Below are positions 17,793 through 24,906 of a stretch of 64,000 nucleotides of DNA, in pieces. The first letter of the stretch is position 1, and every line of letters begins with the position of its first letter. A model generated the notes under the pieces. That model was not told the DNA's origin. It was given only the letters and a program-made list of their open reading frames with translations, and searched no databases. Location: the NCBI GenBank assembly GCA_044361535.1, contig JBIKIQ010000004.1, forward strand, positions 124,001-188,000. Direction: 5' to 3'. The DNA is from UBA952 sp044361535 (GTDB lineage Bacteria; Bacteroidota; Bacteroidia; Flavobacteriales_D; Crocinitomicaceae). Position numbers and translations under genes: made by a program.

Positions 17793-19256
17793 ATGAAAAG
17801 TAAAAAAACAGAGAATTCCACTTCTTGGTTGTATTCTCCATCACCGGAAAGTACATCTCATATTCATTTAAAGGAATCGTATGATTTATACATCAACGGA
17901 AAATGGGAAAAACCTTCTTCGGGAAAGTATTTTGATTCCATCAATCCGGCAAATGAAAAACACCTTGCAAAAATCGCTCATGCCGATCAAACCGATGTAG
18001 ATAAAGCAGTGAAAGCAGCAAGAAATGCATACAATACTGTTTGGTCGAAATTGCCTGGCAGCGAACGTGCAAAATACATTTATCGCATTGCACGCATTAT
18101 GCAAGAAAGAGCAAGAGAATTGGCTGTAATTGAAACGCTTGATGGTGGTAAACCCATTCGTGAATCGCGCGATATTGATATTCCTTTAGCGTGCAATCAT
18201 TTCTTTTATTATGCCGGTTGGGCAGATAAATTGGAGTATGCCTTTCCTACTCGCAAAGTAGAATCATTGGGAGTTGCTGGACAAATCATTCCATGGAATT
18301 TTCCTTTACTCATGGCGGCATGGAAAATTGCACCTGCTTTGGCAGCGGGAAATACAGTGGTGTTAAAACCTGCAGAAACTACTTCCTTAACAGCCTTGAA
18401 ATTAGCTGAGATTATTCACGCTGCTGGTCTTCCTCCTGGAGTTGTAAATATCGTTACAGGCTTTGGAGATACAGGAGCGTCAATTGTTAATCACCCAGAC
18501 ATTAATAAAATTGCGTTTACAGGATCCACTAATGTTGGGAAAATCATTCAAAAAGCGATAGCCGGAACAGCAAAAAAAGCAACCTTGGAGCTTGGTGGAA
18601 AATCCGCCAATATCATTTTTGATGACGCTCCAATTGATCAAGCTGTTGAAGGAATTGTTAATGGAATTTTCTTCAATCAAGGGCATGTTTGTTGTGCAGG
18701 TTCGCGCTTGTACGTGCAAGAATCAGTTGCAGAAAAAGTTATTCAAAAATTGAAAGATCGTATTCAAACATTGTATGTGGGCGATCCACTCGATAAAAAC
18801 ACAGATATTGGTGCGATAAATAGCAAAGAACAACTGCAAACGATTGAGAAATACATCAAAATTGGAATAAAGGAAGGCGCTGAAATGTATCAACCTACGT
18901 GCGATTTACCAAAAAAAGGATATTACTGTCCGCCTACACTTTTTACCAATGTAGCGCAATCAAACCTCATTGTTCAAGAAGAAATTTTTGGTCCTGTTTT
19001 GACAATTCAAACTTTCAGAACGGTTGATGAAGTTATTCAAAAAGCAAATAACACTCCTTTTGGTTTAGCCGCTGGTGTATGGACAGACAAAGGTTCGCGC
19101 ATCTTCAATCTTACGACAAAATTGAGAGCCGGAGTTGTTTGGGCAAATACTTACAACAAATTCGATCCTGCATCACCTTTTGGTGGATACAAGGAAAGTG
19201 GATTTGGTCGAGAAGGTGGAGTTCATGGCTTAAGTGCATACGTGAAATTGAGTTAA
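17793..19256 (+). CDS. Aldehyde dehydrogenase (catalytic)
   Basis: This is a full-length 487-residue NAD(P)-dependent aldehyde dehydrogenase. The Rossmann region has IIPWNFPLLMAAWKIAPALAAG, FTGSTNVGK is the cofactor loop, the general base Glu is in LELGGKSA (about residue 266), and the nucleophilic Cys in HVCCAGSR (about 299). The late EEIFGPVL motif is also present. It follows deoC by one base, so translation is probably coupled. The expected role is oxidation of the acetaldehyde, or another aldehyde, released by DeoC. The neighbour downstream is a half-size homologue lacking catalytic residues, suggesting a two-subunit enzyme. Confidence 0.92.
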   Translation: MKSKKTENSTSWLYSPSPESTSHIHLKESYDLYINGKWEKPSSGKYFDSINPANEKHLAKIAHADQTDVDKAVKAARNAYNTVWSKLPGSERAKYIYRIARIMQERARELAVIETLDGGKPIRESRDIDIPLACNHFFYYAGWADKLEYAFPTRKVESLGVAGQIIPWNFPLLMAAWKIAPALAAGNTVVLKPAETTSLTALKLAEIIHAAGLPPGVVNIVTGFGDTGASIVNHPDINKIAFTGSTNVGKIIQKAIAGTAKKATLELGGKSANIIFDDAPIDQAVEGIVNGIFFNQGHVCCAGSRLYVQESVAEKVIQKLKDRIQTLYVGDPLDKNTDIGAINSKEQLQTIEKYIKIGIKEGAEMYQPTCDLPKKGYYCPPTLFTNVAQSNLIVQEEIFGPVLTIQTFRTVDEVIQKANNTPFGLAAGVWTDKGSRIFNLTTKLRAGVVWANTYNKFDPASPFGGYKESGFGREGGVHGLSAYVKLS

Positions 19257-19283
19257 GGTGGTTCTTTTTTCAAAAAATTAAAA

Positions 19284-20156
19284 ATGGAAAGATTGGAAAT
19301 TCTAAAAACCTATAAAATATATATCGGAGGACAATTCCCTCGAACTGAGTCAGGAAGATATTATGTCGTTTCTGATAAAAAAGGAAAGCCACTTGCGAAT
19401 GTTTGTTTATCCTCGCGAAAAGACGCAAGAAATGCCGTGGTTGCAGCAAGAAAAGCAGTTGGTTCATGGTCGGAAAAAACGGCTTTTAATCGAAGTCAAA
19501 TTCTCTATCGCATTGCTGAAATGCTGGAAGGAAGAAAAGAACAATTTGTAGCTGAATTAATCAAACAAGGTTCAACGCAAAAAGCTGCTGAAAAAGAAGT
19601 GGAAATTTCCATTGACCGCATCGTCTATTATGCCGGTTGGGCTGACAAGTATCAACAAATCGCTAGTTCAGTAAATCCAGTATCTTCTTCACATTTTAAC
19701 TTTTCCGTTCTTGAACCAATGGGTGTTGTTGGAGTAATTTGTCCTGAAAACTCATCACTTATTGGACTTGTTTCAACTATCATTCCTGCAATCACAGGGG
19801 GAAATACCGTTGTTGCTTTGGCATCAGAAACCTTACCGCTTTGTGCGATTACGTTTGCTGAGGTTTTAAACTCATCTGACGTGCCCGGTGGTGTTGTAAA
19901 TCTATTGACCGGAACTCAGAAGGAGGTGGCGACCACCCTTGCTTCACACATGGACGTTAATGCTCTTTTAGGAAGCACTCCAGATTTGAATTCTTTCAGT
20001 GAATTAGCAGTAGATAATTTAAAAAGACTTATTCCGTTTGATGCAGATTGGATGAAAGTTGAAGCGCAAGGCTTACATTTTGTGACTGATGTTCAAGAAG
20101 TAAAAACAACCTGGCATCCTATTGAAAATATTGGTGGAGCAACAAGTTCGTACTAA
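19284..20156 (+). CDS. Truncated, non-catalytic aldehyde dehydrogenase homologue
   Basis: This 290-residue protein resembles only the N-terminal coenzyme-binding half of aldehyde dehydrogenases. Recognisable parts are YIGGQFPRTESGR, the helix YYAGWADKYQ (nearly the same phrase as in its neighbour), PMGVVGVICPENS, and DVPGGVVNLLTGT. The FTGS loop, the ELGGK base and the catalytic Cys are all missing. The frame is intact and the spacing to the active enzyme is 27 bases, so it is not an obvious pseudogene. It resembles the second, inactive domain of ALDH16-type proteins, here as a separate gene. I infer a structural partner of the upstream enzyme. Confidence 0.85.
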   Translation: MERLEILKTYKIYIGGQFPRTESGRYYVVSDKKGKPLANVCLSSRKDARNAVVAARKAVGSWSEKTAFNRSQILYRIAEMLEGRKEQFVAELIKQGSTQKAAEKEVEISIDRIVYYAGWADKYQQIASSVNPVSSSHFNFSVLEPMGVVGVICPENSSLIGLVSTIIPAITGGNTVVALASETLPLCAITFAEVLNSSDVPGGVVNLLTGTQKEVATTLASHMDVNALLGSTPDLNSFSELAVDNLKRLIPFDADWMKVEAQGLHFVTDVQEVKTTWHPIENIGGATSSY

Positions 20157-20160
20157 GGCC

Positions 20161-21573
20161 TTACTTTTCTGATTTTTTAAGTAATGAAGTATCCAGATAA
20201 ACATCTTTGTTTATTCCATTCACTCTACCCAAATAGTAACTGGTCATGGCAGGTGTTTCTCCAAGTTTATTGAGTTCTTGACTTGGAATCACCCCTGAAT
20301 CCGGAAGTGGTTTAGCTACTAGGAACTGCGCCTTTGAATTTTTTTGTTTTATAATTTGCTCTACTCGATTGTCATATTCCTGAGCAAAATGACTCGTTTT
20401 TATTTGTTGGTTAAATGAAAAAAATCCAATCATTAAAATAGCAAATATTGATACTGGAAAGAAATAAATTCTATTTACTTGATACTTCAATCCTAGGAGA
20501 AAAGTCCAACAGAAAATCAGTATTATCAGCACAAGAAAAAAGGGCAATGATGCGCGAGCTGGACCAAAATTACCGTAAACATAAAACATGGGTAAAAATG
20601 TCGTTATAAAACTTACTATCAAGATGATAACACTTAAAAGCAACATTTTTTTTACGTTCCACGAAGGCTGCTTTACTTGATCCTTGATCCTGTTAGCCAT
20701 GTAAAATATCAGAATTAAAATGATTAGAATCATGGTCAATCGATTGTAATTTAATCCAAAATCATAATCCGAATAAAGTGTTTTAAAAATCCCATTTTCA
20801 ACTGAATAATAGGCTTCATTTTTTATTCTTTTTCCCAAGCCAGAGTGAACTATGGAAAGAAAGGGTAATATAAGCAACGCCAGTATGGAAAGTGGTAAGC
20901 GCCAATCTATTTTTCTCGATTGTAACCACTTATAAAAACCCACAACTAAGACGATTGAAACCACAGTCAACACCAAATTTTCAACCATTCCACCTATGAG
21001 AAAGAAAAGAATTCCTGAAGTCAAATAAGATCGTTTGGTTCTGTACTTAATCAATTCAGAAATGGCCAAGAATAGAAGCGGAATTGGCAGTAGATAAATT
21101 GTGGTTGCAATGGTCCAAAACCAAACCTCTTGAGCATTAATCGTTGAGAAATAAAATGCAGCTGTAAAAAGCAGAGACAAATTGAAAACCTGTAAACATG
21201 AGGTATTTTCTGCTTGAAAAAAGTGAGTAAGAAAAATTTTGATTAATCGATACGTTGAAAAAAGCAGAAAACTGAAAAGTAAAAGATAAAAGACAAAAAA
21301 AACAAGCGGAAAATCTTGAAAATCGGAAACTAGCAAACAAAGCGTGTTAAACATTAAAAATCCCGTAAATCGAATATTTGTTCCCATTTCCCAAATGGAA
21401 GAAAACCAACCTTTATCCAAAAATTCAGCGTAAAAATAGAGATCATCCGAGCAAGGACGAACAGAATAACTTACCAACACAAGAAAAACGAGAAAAATGA
21501 TTCCAAAAAGCAAAATAGCCCACTCCAAGTAATTAGGTATTTCCGTTCTTTTCTCGCTATTTCTTATTCCCAT
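20161..21573 (-). CDS. DUF6056 family polytopic membrane protein
   Basis: This membrane protein of 470 residues has about ten or more hydrophobic helices. The early SVRPCSDDLYFYAEF (a conserved acidic pair after the first helix) and the following NIRFTGFLMFNTL fit DUF6056, whose members look like GT-C-type glycosyltransferases. A soluble segment of about 70 residues closes the protein. I place the start at the ATG at 21573; a TTG at 21582 lies within a -7 box and is unlikely. It is divergent from mnmE across 64 bases and convergent with the ALDH pair. Confidence 0.7.
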   Translation of the reverse strand: MGIRNSEKRTEIPNYLEWAILLFGIIFLVFLVLVSYSVRPCSDDLYFYAEFLDKGWFSSIWEMGTNIRFTGFLMFNTLCLLVSDFQDFPLVFFVFYLLLFSFLLFSTYRLIKIFLTHFFQAENTSCLQVFNLSLLFTAAFYFSTINAQEVWFWTIATTIYLLPIPLLFLAISELIKYRTKRSYLTSGILFFLIGGMVENLVLTVVSIVLVVGFYKWLQSRKIDWRLPLSILALLILPFLSIVHSGLGKRIKNEAYYSVENGIFKTLYSDYDFGLNYNRLTMILIILILIFYMANRIKDQVKQPSWNVKKMLLLSVIILIVSFITTFLPMFYVYGNFGPARASLPFFLVLIILIFCWTFLLGLKYQVNRIYFFPVSIFAILMIGFFSFNQQIKTSHFAQEYDNRVEQIIKQKNSKAQFLVAKPLPDSGVIPSQELNKLGETPAMTSYYLGRVNGINKDVYLDTSLLKKSEK

Positions 21574-21579
21574 TGCTAA

Positions 21580-21587
21580 CAAAGTTA
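21580..21587 (-). promoter_or_regulatory. -7 box abutting the start of the DUF6056 gene
   Basis: The reverse strand reads TAACTTTG, with only six bases between the box and the ATG at 21573. Upstream, an ATTG motif lies 17 bases away and could serve as a degenerate -33. Transcription would begin at or next to the start codon. Confidence 0.5.
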
Positions 21588-21625
21588 ACCATAAATCAAT
21601 ATAACAATTTCTCGCTCATTCTATC

Positions 21626-21633
21626 TACCTTTG
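21626..21633 (+). promoter_or_regulatory. -7 box abutting the start of mnmE
   Basis: TACCTTTG is followed by CAGT and then the mnmE ATG. With Bacteroidota transcription starting about 4-7 bases after the box, the mRNA would be leaderless. No exact -33 is visible. Confidence 0.5.
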
Positions 21634-21637
21634 CAGT

Positions 21638-22996
21638 ATGAATTCTTCTTCCGATCCGATATGCGCATTAGCAACTGCCTCAGGTGTAGGAGCTATTTCC
21701 GTTATACGGGTGTCGGGTGTCGGAAGCAAAGCTTTAGTTTCAAAAAACTTTTCGAAAGAACTAACGACTAAATTAAGTCATACATTGCATTTTGGTGTTT
21801 TTTCAGATTTGGAAAAGAAAGCGATTGATGAGGTACTTATCAGTGTTTTTGACGAAGGGAAAAGCTTTACTGGCGAGGAAAGTGTGGAGATTTCGTGTCA
21901 CGGATCGGTATATATTCAACAACAAATTTTGCAAACACTTTGCGCTTCCGGATTTCGATTGGCTGAACCGGGAGAATTTACTCAACGTGCCTTTTTGAAC
22001 GGAAAAATGGATTTATCGCAGGCAGAAGCCGTGGCGGATTTGATTGCTTCACAATCCAAGCAAGCGCACGATGTGGCTTTGAGACAGTTGCGTGGTCAAT
22101 TCTCCAACCAATTGCAAGAGTTGCGTGAAAAACTCATTCAGTTTGCCGCTTTAATTGAACTGGAATTAGATTTTGGTGAAGAAGACGTGGAATTTGCCGA
22201 CCGAACGCAATTGAAAAAATTGGTAAAAGAAGTGTTAGCCATTGTGGAACGACTTGCCAATTCTTTCTCCTTGGGTAATGCCTTGAAAAATGGAGTTCCG
22301 GTGGCCATTGTGGGAGCGCCCAATACAGGAAAAAGTACTTTATTAAATCAATTGTTGGGTGAAGACAGGGCCATTGTCAGCAATATTGCCGGCACTACTC
22401 GCGATGTGATTGAAGAAACATTGAATATTGAAGGAATTCTCTTCCGATTGATAGATACCGCTGGAATTCGTGAAACTACGGAAACCATTGAAGCGTTGGG
22501 AATAGAACGATCGCAACAAAAGATTGAACAAGCGAGCATTGTATTGTGCATGGCCGATGCTACGGTCGATAAAAGCGCGGAAGAAGTGAGAACTTGGAAA
22601 ATGGAATTGGAAAACCGCTATTCGGAAAAGAAAATAGAATTTGTACTCAACAAAGTGGATGCGGTTCAATCAAATATATCTGATGCACTTACTATTAGCG
22701 CCAAAAACGGCGATGGAATTGAAGCCTTGAAACAACGATTGGTTGAATTGGTAATAGGAAATTTTGATTTGCAAAACGACATCATTGTGGCCAATGCACG
22801 CCACCACGAGGCGCTACAAAAAACGGCAGTTGCACTCACGCAAGCACTAAATGGACTAGAGAACGGAACTACTGGTGATTTTGTAGCGATGGACATTCGT
22901 GAAGCCATGCTGCAACTTGGAAATATTACTGGTCAGATTGATATCGATACGGATATACTTGGTGCTATTTTCTCCAAGTTTTGTATTGGAAAATAG
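21638..22996 (+). CDS. mnmE: tRNA modification GTPase MnmE (TrmE)
   Basis: MnmE works with MnmG to build the 5-carboxymethylaminomethyl group on wobble uridine of certain tRNAs. The 452-residue protein has the N-terminal formyl-THF-binding domain (AISVIRVSG), a helical middle, and the GTPase domain with GAPNTGKST, GTTRD, DTAG and NKVD. It ends in the catalytic tail FCIGK. The last seven Leu codons (after about 22805) are all CTN, while TTG dominates before. A second copy of the gene's end lies at 23681-23736, beyond an MNT/HepT pair. The protein is complete as it stands. Confidence 0.96.
   Translation: MNSSSDPICALATASGVGAISVIRVSGVGSKALVSKNFSKELTTKLSHTLHFGVFSDLEKKAIDEVLISVFDEGKSFTGEESVEISCHGSVYIQQQILQTLCASGFRLAEPGEFTQRAFLNGKMDLSQAEAVADLIASQSKQAHDVALRQLRGQFSNQLQELREKLIQFAALIELELDFGEEDVEFADRTQLKKLVKEVLAIVERLANSFSLGNALKNGVPVAIVGAPNTGKSTLLNQLLGEDRAIVSNIAGTTRDVIEETLNIEGILFRLIDTAGIRETTETIEALGIERSQQKIEQASIVLCMADATVDKSAEEVRTWKMELENRYSEKKIEFVLNKVDAVQSNISDALTISAKNGDGIEALKQRLVELVIGNFDLQNDIIVANARHHEALQKTAVALTQALNGLENGTTGDFVAMDIREAMLQLGNITGQIDIDTDILGAIFSKFCIGK
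22935..22996 (+). repeat. mnmE 3' end, left copy of an imperfect direct repeat
   Basis: This is the functional end of mnmE. It shares an exact 15-mer (agattgatatcgata, 22935-22949) and an exact 14-mer (aagttttgtattgg, 22976-22989) with the downstream copy. The last 18 bases, ttttgtattggaaaatag, encode FCIGK and the stop. They correspond to the position of the 18-bp site in trmE used by SGI1-type integrases. Confidence 0.85.
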
Positions 22997-23024
22997 ATTT
23001 CTTTAATTTCAATTTTAGTTTTAC

Positions 23025-23032
23025 TATCTTTG
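23025..23032 (+). promoter_or_regulatory. Bacteroidota -7 box of the MNT/HepT pair
   Basis: TATCTTTG matches TAnnTTTG and lies 16 bases before the mntA ATG and 28 after the mnmE stop. The toxin-antitoxin pair therefore probably has its own promoter inside the inserted segment. Confidence 0.5.
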
Positions 23033-23048
23033 TTAAAGTCAATAACAT

Positions 23049-23354
23049 ATGCAAAATTTGATTGAAACATACAAAAATGAGTTAAAGTCACTTTGCGAAA
23101 AGTATGACGTGAAAATCATGTATGTGTTTGGTTCTGCGGTTACAAGTGACTTTTCTGAATCAAGCGATGTAGATATTTTGATATCATTCAAAGATATTTC
23201 GTTTGAAAAATATACAGACAATTATTTTGAATTACACGAAGCGCTTGTAAATTTATTTCAACGAAAAGTAGATCTAGTTACCGAACGATCACTATCCAAT
23301 CCCTATTTTATTGAGAGCATAGAAAAAACAAAACAGCTCCTTTATGCAGCATAG
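23049..23354 (+). CDS. mntA: MNT-domain nucleotidyltransferase antitoxin (MntA-like)
   Basis: This 101-residue protein has a minimal nucleotidyltransferase fold. The signature is GS at residues 28-29 followed by Asp40 and Asp42 (SSDVDIL), with the third metal-binding Asp probably Asp75 (KVDLV). In characterised MNT/HEPN systems this enzyme inactivates the partner toxin by transferring AMP to a tyrosine near its active site. All catalytic residues seem present, so the antitoxin should be active. It overlaps the hepT start by 11 bases, the usual arrangement. The pair sits between two copies of the mnmE 3' end. Confidence 0.88.
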   Translation: MQNLIETYKNELKSLCEKYDVKIMYVFGSAVTSDFSESSDVDILISFKDISFEKYTDNYFELHEALVNLFQRKVDLVTERSLSNPYFIESIEKTKQLLYAA

Positions 23355-23682
23355 TATTGAAATGTATTTGTTAGATATTTTCAACTCGATTGAATCAATT
23401 GAAAAATATTTAGGAGAAGAGAGGGATTTTACGCATTATGAAGCGAATAAATTACTCAGACGTGCTGTTGAGAGAGAACTAGAAATTATTGGGGAAGCAA
23501 CGAATAGAATTCTCAAATTAGATTCAACTATTGATATTGCAAATGCACGCAGAATTGTAGACTTAAGAAATTTCGTTATCCATTCCTACGATAGCGTTGA
23601 TAATGTTATTATTTGGGGAATTATCATCAAAGATTTACCACTCCTCAAAATACACGTGCTAAACTTACTGCCTAAAAATTAG
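23344..23682 (+). CDS. hepT: HEPN-domain RNase toxin (HepT-like, DUF86)
   Basis: This all-helical 112-residue protein has the HEPN ribonuclease motif R-x4-H-x-Y: Arg75, His80 and Tyr82 in RNFVIHSY. Related toxins cleave RNA, and the tyrosine of this motif is the residue AMPylated by the antitoxin. Length and motif are normal, so the toxin looks intact. The A and G of its TAG stop are also the first two bases of the downstream repeat of the mnmE end. The gene therefore ends exactly at the cassette border. Confidence 0.88.
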   Translation: MQHSIEMYLLDIFNSIESIEKYLGEERDFTHYEANKLLRRAVERELEIIGEATNRILKLDSTIDIANARRIVDLRNFVIHSYDSVDNVIIWGIIIKDLPLLKIHVLNLLPKN

Positions 23683-23736
23683 ATTGATATCGATATTTTG
23701 GGTGCGATATTTTCTAAGTTTTGTATTGGGAAGTAG
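23681..23736 (+). repeat. Displaced or element-borne copy of the mnmE 3' end
   Basis: From 23683 the sequence translates as IDIDILGAIFSKFCIGK and a stop, identical to the end of MnmE except for two missing residues (Thr-Asp). Of the 14 codons from Asp to Lys, most of the variable ones use a different synonymous codon from the functional copy. It has no start and lies out of any gene. It ends in ttttgtattgggaagtag, the equivalent of the trmE attachment site. Confidence 0.85.
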
Positions 23737-23797
23737 AATTTTTAAAGAAGTAAGATAAACCAAACCAGCAAAAAATAGTTTTTTAAAAATTAAGAGT

Positions 23798-24169
23798 TCA
23801 TTTTAAATTCCGAACAACACGAACATAACTCGAGTCGTTCTTATTGAGGTTGAAGCTGTAGGATTCTCCCTCAGAGAGGAAGGCGAAGCCCCATGCGTTG
23901 ATGGTGTCGACCTCCGTACTACTCCAATAGAAGAGATTTTCAAAACCGCCAATTTTGTTGCGATTTTTATACATAAAGACAAGCTCTGCTTTTGTAGGTA
24001 ATCGCCAGCCATCACCCAAATTTTCACAAGCTGTTTTTGCTTCATCCCAATTCATATAACCTAAATCGATTTTCATTACTTCTAAACTATCGCAATAATT
24101 AATTTTTACACTTTGTGAAAATCCTTGAACTGATATAAAAACCAATAGAATAAATAAAACTTGTTTCAT
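23798..24169 (-). CDS. Small secreted DUF1566-like protein
   Basis: This 123-residue protein has a signal peptide (cleavage near QGFSQ) followed by one compact domain. Its landmarks are MNWDEAKTACENLGDGWRLPTKAEL, FYWSSTEVDTINAWGFAF, and a final VRVVRNLK. This pattern (W-x-A-x3-C, GWRLPT, YWSSTE, R-x-VR) is that of DUF1566/Fib_succ_major domains, which have a C-type-lectin-like fold. Ligand and role are unknown. It stands alone just beyond the mnmE-end repeat and may be part of the accessory region. Confidence 0.75.
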   Translation of the reverse strand: MKQVLFILLVFISVQGFSQSVKINYCDSLEVMKIDLGYMNWDEAKTACENLGDGWRLPTKAELVFMYKNRNKIGGFENLFYWSSTEVDTINAWGFAFLSEGESYSFNLNKNDSSYVRVVRNLK

Positions 24170-24497
24170 ATCTTATTTTTTTAGATAAAGATATTAATTT
24201 TCAATTACTTTGATGAGAAGCAATAAATTTAAAATTGTTCAATATTCCTTAATTATTTAGGTTTCAATTCCAATATAACTTTTAAATGCCAAAACCTCAC
24301 ACATTCTCAACCCTATGAGATGAGGTAAAAACTATTAGTCTTTCCATTTGGAAAAGGCAATGATTATTAAAGCATCGGAAAAAAAGGATTTAGTTATTAA
24401 ATTTTCTATCAGAACTATGATTTACTATAAAAATTTGGGTTTGTTAAGGAATTAGAACAATTTGTGATTAACAACAATTTTCCGTATCTTCAATGGT
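24170..24497. other. 328-base AT-rich spacer with a bulged inverted repeat
   Basis: No gene is recognised here. At 24295-24325 an inverted repeat (CCTCA and TCTCA pairing with TGAGA and TGAGG, five-base bulge, six-base loop) could form a weak hairpin. It lacks a T-run, so I do not call it a terminator. Confidence 0.4.
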
Positions 24498-24865
24498 ATG
24501 AAGAATGAAATCATTATTTACCGCCCAAATGAACTAGCTGAACATATTGAGGTGAGATTGGAAGATGAAACGGTTTGGCTTTCTCAATATCAAATGGCAA
24601 AATTATTTAATCAAACCAAGGAGAATATAAGCCTTCACATCAATAATTGTTTCAAAGAAAAGGAATTAGAAAAAACATTAAGTGTCAAGTATTCCTTGAC
24701 AGTTCAAAAAGAAGGAAACAGAAACGTAAGGAGGAGAATTGAATTATACAATTTAGATGTTATTATTTCAGTAGGTTATCGCGTTAAATCCAAGTATGGC
24801 GCCCAAATTCAGTATTTGAGCAAAAGAAACACTTAAAAAAATCTTTTACCAGGAGAAAAAACTAA
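24498..24865 (+). pseudogene. RhuM family protein, decayed N-terminal fragment
   Basis: The open frame (24498-24836, 112 residues) matches the start of RhuM proteins closely: an EVRLEDETVWLSQYQMAKLF-type opening, then TKENISLHINN and LYNLDVIISVGYRVKS. Full members have about 330 residues. After VKSKYGAQ the frame departs from the family. In the +1 frame the next bases read FSI, a stop (TGA where the family has Trp), then AKETLKKIF, so a one-base shift and a nonsense change seem to have inactivated it. The rest is missing before the next gene at 24907. RhuM genes are common in mobile regions. Confidence 0.75.
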
Positions 24866-24906
24866 TATCCATAAATGTGCTATCTTCGCTTTAAATTTTT
24901 TTACCT

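Noticed and set aside
24295..24325. Hairpin in the spacer before the RhuM fragment as a terminator
   Set aside because: The stem is short and bulged and no T-run follows, so it could be chance.
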